From: a virus
Strand: one strand, 5' to 3'
DNA: 26,790 nt
IMG/VR virus record: IMGVR_UViG_3300014819_000057
Location: 1-26,790 of that record
In this document: positions 22,935 to 26,790 of the stretch, piece after piece
How the letters are laid out: the number at the start of each line of letters is the position of its first letter
How positions within the stretch are numbered: the first letter of the stretch is position 1
Notes under the pieces: model-generated
Seen by the model: only the letters and a program-made list of their open reading frames with translations
The model's database searches: none
Told to the model about the DNA's origin: nothing
Translations under genes and position numbers: made by a program

Positions 22935-25682
22935 ATGAGTTTGCAAATATTATCTCAACCACATCTAGTCCAGAACTCTTTTTCTGTTAATGGAGTATTA
23001 AGTGCAACTACAGCTGTATTTAATTCTATCAGTGCTAATTACATAAACGTTGGCAATGTTTCTGCACCAGCTTTAAGTGGTAAATTTTATGGAGACGGAA
23101 GTCAATTAACTGGATTGAGTGGAGTGGGAGGAACATACACTCCTCCAGCTAATGCTACATTTACTTCTTCAGTTTCTGCACCAGCTTTAAGTGGCGTACA
23201 TTATGGAGATGGAAGTAAGTTAACTGGTATAGCTGGAACATACACCCCACCAGCAAATGCTACTTTTACTTCTAGTGTCTCCGCTCCAGCTTTAAGTGGT
23301 ACATTTTATGGAGATGGAAGTAATCTGATAAACTTAGATGCCGGAGATTTTACACAAGGAACTCTAAACAACGCTAGACTATCAGCCATAGTTTCTGTTC
23401 AGCTCGCTGTAATAGCACCTTCTTTTACAGGTTCTCATTTCGGAGACTTAAGTGGAACTCACTATGGAGATGGAAGTAATTTGAGTGGTGTTATCAAGAC
23501 TCAGTATACTCCACCTGCAAATGCCACTTTTACTTCTAGTGTTTCAGCACCTGCTTTAAGTGGAACCCATTACGGAGATGGAAGCAATTTAAGTGGAGTT
23601 ATTAAAACTCAATACTCACCACCTGCCAATGCTACTTTTACTTCTAGTGTTTCTGCACCAGCTTTAAGTGGTACTTTCTATGGTGATGGAAGTAAATTGG
23701 TTAATATACTATCAACAGATTCTACTAAGTTACCGTTAGCAGGGGGTACTTTGATTGGAACCCTAAATGGAACAATAGGCAGTTTTAGTACTTCGTTATC
23801 ATCACCAGCTTTAAGTGGTACTTTCTATGGTGATGGAAGCAAGTTAACTGGTATAGCAGGAACATATACCCCACCAGCCAATGCTACTTTTACTTCTAGT
23901 GTTTCAGCACCCGCTTTAAGTGGAACTCACTACGGAGATGGAAGTAAATTATCTTTCACCAACATTCAAGCCCGAGACGCCTTCAATCCTATTGGAGGTA
24001 TTACTTTCAGTGATGGTTTTGTCTCCTTAAGTGCTAGTAGCACTAGTCAAATAATAACTTTTGACAATGCATTTATCCGGCCCAAAGTAACTATATACGG
24101 AACAGTTTCTGCTCTGTCTTTAAGTGGTATGCATTATGGTGACGGTAATAATTTAAGCTTCTCTAACATTCAAGCTCGGGACATTTTGACAGGACTTCCG
24201 AGCGGTGGAATTACTTTTGGTTCTAATAGTATTACCTTGAGTACAACTAATACCCAAGTAATGGGTATAGATACCACTTCTTTAACTAAGGTAACTATAT
24301 ACGGATCAGTTTCTGCACCAGCTTTAAGTGGTACATTTTATGGTGATGGAAGCAATCTAAGTGGAGTAATTAAAACCCAATATACTCCACCAGCCAATGC
24401 TACATTTACTTCTAGTGTTAGTGCTCCAGCTTTGTCTGGTACTCATTATGGAGACGGAAGTAATCTAAGTGGAGTTATTAAGACCCAATATACTCCACCA
24501 GCTAATGCTACTTTTACATCCTCAGTTAGTGCTCCGTCTTTAAGTGGTTCCGTTTTATATAGTTCTGGTGATAGTTATATTAACTCCATTTCTATAGGTA
24601 GAGGAGCCGGAAATGTAAATACTAATACAGTATTGGGAGCCGGAGCTTTAGCTTCAAATACTATTGGGGGATCAAACGTAGCAATTGGATATTCTGCATT
24701 AGCTAGTAGTAGTACGGTTGGAGGAAACGTAGCAATTGGAAGATTTGCTCTGACTAGTAATGGTTTAGGTAGTAGTAATACTGCAATAGGGACCAATGCT
24801 CTTTCTGCTACTGGTGACAGTAATTTGAGTGTTGCAGTAGGTAGTGCTTCTCTTAAAAACTTAACAACTGGTGATAGCAACATTGCTATAGGATACAACG
24901 CTGGAAACGCTATAACTAGCGGAACAAATAACACTATTATAGGCAGTATTGCAGGAACAGCTAGTTTAAGCAATACCGTAATAATTGGAGCAGGATCCAC
25001 AGAGCGGATGCGGATTGATTCCAATGGAAACACTACATTTACTACATCAGTTTCTGCTCCGTCTTTAAGTGGCACTCATTATGGAAAAATTAAAGCAAGA
25101 AGCTCAGATGGAGAAAACGTTACTTTATTAGGAAGATCAGCGGACAATGTTAGTACTATTACAGCTTATAGAAATGACGAAACTACTGGAACTGGTAGTG
25201 TATTTTTTAGTCCGACATTAGTTTCAATAAGCACAGTTGCTGGACAAGCAATGAATATAAATTCGTCTAATAACACTACTTTTACGGGTTCTGTTTCTGC
25301 TCCGTCTTTAAGTGGTTCTCATTATGGTGATGGAAGTAATTTATTAAATTTAAATTCTTCCAATATAACTACAGCTGTAAATGGAAGCAAGTCTGGTACT
25401 TACACATTAGCTCTTGCTGATGCTGGAGGTATTTTATCATTCAATTCATCCGTTTCCAGTGTTTGTCAAGTTCCAGCAAATTCTGTGGTTCCTTTTGCAA
25501 TTGGTACTCAAATGGTAGTGATACAAGAAGGAACTGGAACTGTAACTTTTCAAATAGTTCCTAGTTCTGGAGTAGATCTTAAATACTATAATAATAAATA
25601 TATAACATCTGGGCAATATAGTTTAGCTACCTTAGTAAAGGTTGGAACTGATTCCTGGAGACTAGGAGGAACTTTATCATAA
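22935..25682 (+). CDS. Tail fibre protein with YGDGS repeats and YadA-like head
   Basis: This 915-residue fibre has about 14 copies of SAPALSG or SAPSLSG, most followed by [TVK][HF]YGDGS[NK]L, spaced 35-60 residues apart, many joined by YTPPANATFTSSV. The GDGS-L repeat is the fibre shaft unit of many T4-like phages. Residues about 552-692 change to YadA-like head repeats (SNVAIGYSAL, GNVAIGRFAL, SNTAIGTNAL, SNIAIGYNAG, NTIIGSIAG, NTVIIGAGSTERMRID). The final ~100 residues (GTYTLALADAGGILSFN..., SGQYSLATLVKVGTDSWRLGG) form a compact C-terminal end of a kind seen after such shafts, without an S74-type chaperone motif. It precedes the glycine-rich gene by one base, so that product may bind its tip. 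No Shine-Dalgarno at normal spacing. Confidence 0.87.
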   Translation: MSLQILSQPHLVQNSFSVNGVLSATTAVFNSISANYINVGNVSAPALSGKFYGDGSQLTGLSGVGGTYTPPANATFTSSVSAPALSGVHYGDGSKLTGIAGTYTPPANATFTSSVSAPALSGTFYGDGSNLINLDAGDFTQGTLNNARLSAIVSVQLAVIAPSFTGSHFGDLSGTHYGDGSNLSGVIKTQYTPPANATFTSSVSAPALSGTHYGDGSNLSGVIKTQYSPPANATFTSSVSAPALSGTFYGDGSKLVNILSTDSTKLPLAGGTLIGTLNGTIGSFSTSLSSPALSGTFYGDGSKLTGIAGTYTPPANATFTSSVSAPALSGTHYGDGSKLSFTNIQARDAFNPIGGITFSDGFVSLSASSTSQIITFDNAFIRPKVTIYGTVSALSLSGMHYGDGNNLSFSNIQARDILTGLPSGGITFGSNSITLSTTNTQVMGIDTTSLTKVTIYGSVSAPALSGTFYGDGSNLSGVIKTQYTPPANATFTSSVSAPALSGTHYGDGSNLSGVIKTQYTPPANATFTSSVSAPSLSGSVLYSSGDSYINSISIGRGAGNVNTNTVLGAGALASNTIGGSNVAIGYSALASSSTVGGNVAIGRFALTSNGLGSSNTAIGTNALSATGDSNLSVAVGSASLKNLTTGDSNIAIGYNAGNAITSGTNNTIIGSIAGTASLSNTVIIGAGSTERMRIDSNGNTTFTTSVSAPSLSGTHYGKIKARSSDGENVTLLGRSADNVSTITAYRNDETTGTGSVFFSPTLVSISTVAGQAMNINSSNNTTFTGSVSAPSLSGSHYGDGSNLLNLNSSNITTAVNGSKSGTYTLALADAGGILSFNSSVSSVCQVPANSVVPFAIGTQMVVIQEGTGTVTFQIVPSSGVDLKYYNNKYITSGQYSLATLVKVGTDSWRLGGTLS
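23050..25345 (+). repeat. Fourteen SAPALSG/YGDGS fibre repeats
   Basis: Repeats of 'SAPALSG-x-[FH]YGDGS' recur along the gene, the first near 23057 and the last near 25340. Long stretches such as GCTTTAAGTGG appear many times. Codons for identical residues vary between copies (tctgcacca, tccgctcca, tcagcacct). The same module begins the next fibre gene (about 26680-26735). Confidence 0.88.
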
Positions 25683-25683
25683 T

Positions 25684-26442
25684 ATGCTTAGTTTTTATGG
25701 TTTAAATGGCGGTTCTCCCTCTACTATAATATCTTCTGGATTTGTTGAATTTACTGCCGTAGGCACAAACCAGTCAATTACGTCTGGAATGATTCCAGCT
25801 GGCGTGACCAGAGTTCGGGTTCATTTGATTGGTGGTGGAGGCGGTAACTTTGATGCTGGTGGAAGTGATGGTGGAAATTCTACATTTTCAGCTGCTGGTG
25901 TAACTGTGATGTCTGGGGGAGGAGGAGCTGGAACTAACAATACTAGTGGTGGGTGGGGAGGAGGAATTGCGGCTGTTGCTGGTGTTATAGGTTCTGCAAT
26001 TGGAGGATCTGGTGCCCTAGGTTCAAACGGAGGTCAAGGTGGCATAGGAATTGACGTTGGAGTTGCAATGGGCGGTGGAGGAGGAGGGTATGGGTATTTT
26101 CAATTTGATCCAGACGGAAGTTCCTATGCAAATGGAGGAGGAGGACAAGTAGGTTTGCTTGGACCATCAATTTTAGACTTTAATGGTGGAGCTGGTGGAG
26201 GATATAACAGAGGACAAACTCTTCCAATTTATGGAAACAAAGGTGGAGCTGGAATTAGTGGAAATGGTTGGTCAAACGGTGGTTTCAATTCAGGAGGAGG
26301 AGGCGGTGCTTATGCGATGTTTTATGCTCCAATACAAGGTGCTACAAATTACACAAACGCTATAACGATTGGAAACGCGGGAGGTGACGGAAATGGTGTT
26401 CAGTCTGGTTATTGCAGAATTGAATGGGGATCTGGAATATAA
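25684..26442 (+). CDS. Glycine-rich fibre-tip protein (possible adhesin)
   Basis: This 252-residue protein starts one base after the fibre gene. Residues about 15-58 (SGFVEFTAVGTNQSITSGMIPAGVTRVRVHLIGGG) match the N-terminus of the widespread phage 'glycine-rich domain' family, in which a small beta domain with PAGVT.VRV.liGGGGG precedes Gly runs. The rest has at least eight Gly clusters (MSGGGGAG, SGGWGGGIA, MGGGGGGYGY, NGGGGQVG, NGGAGGGY, NSGGGGGAY and others) separated by variable segments, ending in ITIGNAGGDGN and a YCRIEW strand. This spacing recalls polyglycine-type adhesins such as gp38 of T-even-like phages; assignment as the receptor-binding tip of the upstream fibre is inference. 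A GGAGG lies about 12 bases before the ATG, unusually strong for this window, within the end of the upstream gene. Confidence 0.78.
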   Translation: MLSFYGLNGGSPSTIISSGFVEFTAVGTNQSITSGMIPAGVTRVRVHLIGGGGGNFDAGGSDGGNSTFSAAGVTVMSGGGGAGTNNTSGGWGGGIAAVAGVIGSAIGGSGALGSNGGQGGIGIDVGVAMGGGGGGYGYFQFDPDGSSYANGGGGQVGLLGPSILDFNGGAGGGYNRGQTLPIYGNKGGAGISGNGWSNGGFNSGGGGGAYAMFYAPIQGATNYTNAITIGNAGGDGNGVQSGYCRIEWGSGI

Positions 26443-26456
26443 AATACGATTTAAAA

Positions 26457-26464
26457 TATAAATA
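26457..26464 (+). promoter_or_regulatory. T4-type late promoter (exact TATAAATA)
   Basis: The 65-base gap between the glycine-rich gene and the last fibre gene has an exact TATAAATA at 26457-26464, the T4 late promoter core. Transcription should begin near 26470, giving a leader of about 38 bases before the ATG at 26508. No terminator hairpin is seen in the gap. Confidence 0.6.
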
Positions 26465-26493
26465 AAGATCTTAGAGGTTCTGCTGGCAAATTA

Positions 26494-26501
26494 GATAAAT
26501 A
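26494..26501 (+). promoter_or_regulatory. Second late-promoter-like box close to the start codon
   Basis: GATAAATA at 26494-26501 is one base off TATAAATA. It lies six bases before the ATG, so transcripts from it would begin about at the start codon. It shares ATAAATATTACAT with the element before 14845. It may be a second promoter or a translation-start context. Confidence 0.3.
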
Positions 26502-26507
26502 TTACAT

Positions 26508-26790
26508 ATGAGTCTTACTAGAGTGCCTATTACCATGTTTGAACCTACCTCTGGAGGAGGTTCTATCGTGGGTTTGAATAATGTTGTATCCAATGTCAAT
26601 TCTTATGTTATAGGTACGGGTATCACTACCACATTGGACAATACTAGTTATGTCAACAATTTAAGTTCTTTGGGATTTGTATCTGCTCCAGTTTTAAGTG
26701 GCAGGTATTTATACGGTGATGGTAGTAGACTTTCTAATATTTACACCGCACCCAGTGCTGCAACATTCTCTGCCTCGGTTTCCGCTCCGA
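26508..26790 (+). CDS. Tail fibre protein, N-terminal part (runs off window)
   Basis: An open frame of 94 codons continues past the end of the window. It starts MSLTRVPITMFEPTSGGGSI, has no Shine-Dalgarno, and contains VSAPVLSGRYLYGDGSRLSN and ATFSASVSAP, the same SAP-LSG-YGDGS module as the 915-residue fibre. It is therefore another fibre gene of that family; its length and tip are unknown. The exact late promoter upstream may drive it separately from the genes before it. Confidence 0.8.
   Translation, partial: MSLTRVPITMFEPTSGGGSIVGLNNVVSNVNSYVIGTGITTTLDNTSYVNNLSSLGFVSAPVLSGRYLYGDGSRLSNIYTAPSAATFSASVSAP

Noticed and set aside
24575-25075. 166-codon open frame on the minus strand
   Set aside because: It lies antisense to the YadA-like head repeats and has no independent gene signals.
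22935-25682. S74-type intramolecular chaperone at the fibre C-terminus
   Set aside because: The C-terminal region lacks the Ser-Lys/Asp S74 motifs and the long helical chaperone domain.

Overview
The window is AT-rich and gene-dense. It has no rRNA, no recognisable tRNA and no gap over 65 bases between genes. The gene content is that of a tailed phage of the T4 superfamily (myovirus): a gp44-type clamp loader, gp25 and gp6 baseplate wedge proteins, then a long run of very large structural and tail-fibre genes. The low GC and the 'YGDGS' fibre repeats resemble marine T4-like phages of cyanobacteria or SAR11-type hosts. The host cannot be settled from the sequence.

Region 1 (1-2791) holds nucleotide metabolism and replication. 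The dUTPase gene is broken in two. Its N-terminal half (45-599) ends in the N-terminal part of an intein and a stop codon. Its C-terminal half (1557-1856) begins with its own ATG and the C-terminal part of the intein. Between them sits a separate gene (635-1591) for a zinc-finger protein with a C-terminal Vsr-like (EDxHD-type) endonuclease domain. This is the 'fractured gene' layout: two proteins are expected to join by trans-splicing, and the endonuclease is expected to spread the arrangement into unsplit alleles. The intein interrupts dUTPase motif III, so neither half can be active alone. The gp44 clamp loader subunit follows.

Region 2 (2793-3407) is one leftward gene of unknown function, tail to tail with gp44. 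It is separated from the rightward structural genes by a 36-base gap whose core is a palindrome reading as a T4-type late promoter on both strands.

Region 3 (3408-14818) is the baseplate block: gp25, gp6, a 1091-residue protein (PKD domain, beta-propeller, helical C-terminus) and a 1938-residue protein (many beta-sandwich stretches, late beta-propeller, Cys-rich tail).

Region 4 (14845-26790) is a fibre and adhesin block: an 824-residue fibre ending in an RCC1-type propeller; two coupled genes of unknown function; a 1349-residue fibre made of three kinds of repeat, including a 15-residue solenoid with an in-register Asn ladder; a 915-residue fibre of 'SAPALSG..YGDGS' repeats plus a YadA-like head; a 252-residue glycine-rich protein that may be the receptor-binding tip; and the start of another fibre that runs off the window. 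Together these look like the host-recognition apparatus, with much repeat sequence that could drive fibre evolution.
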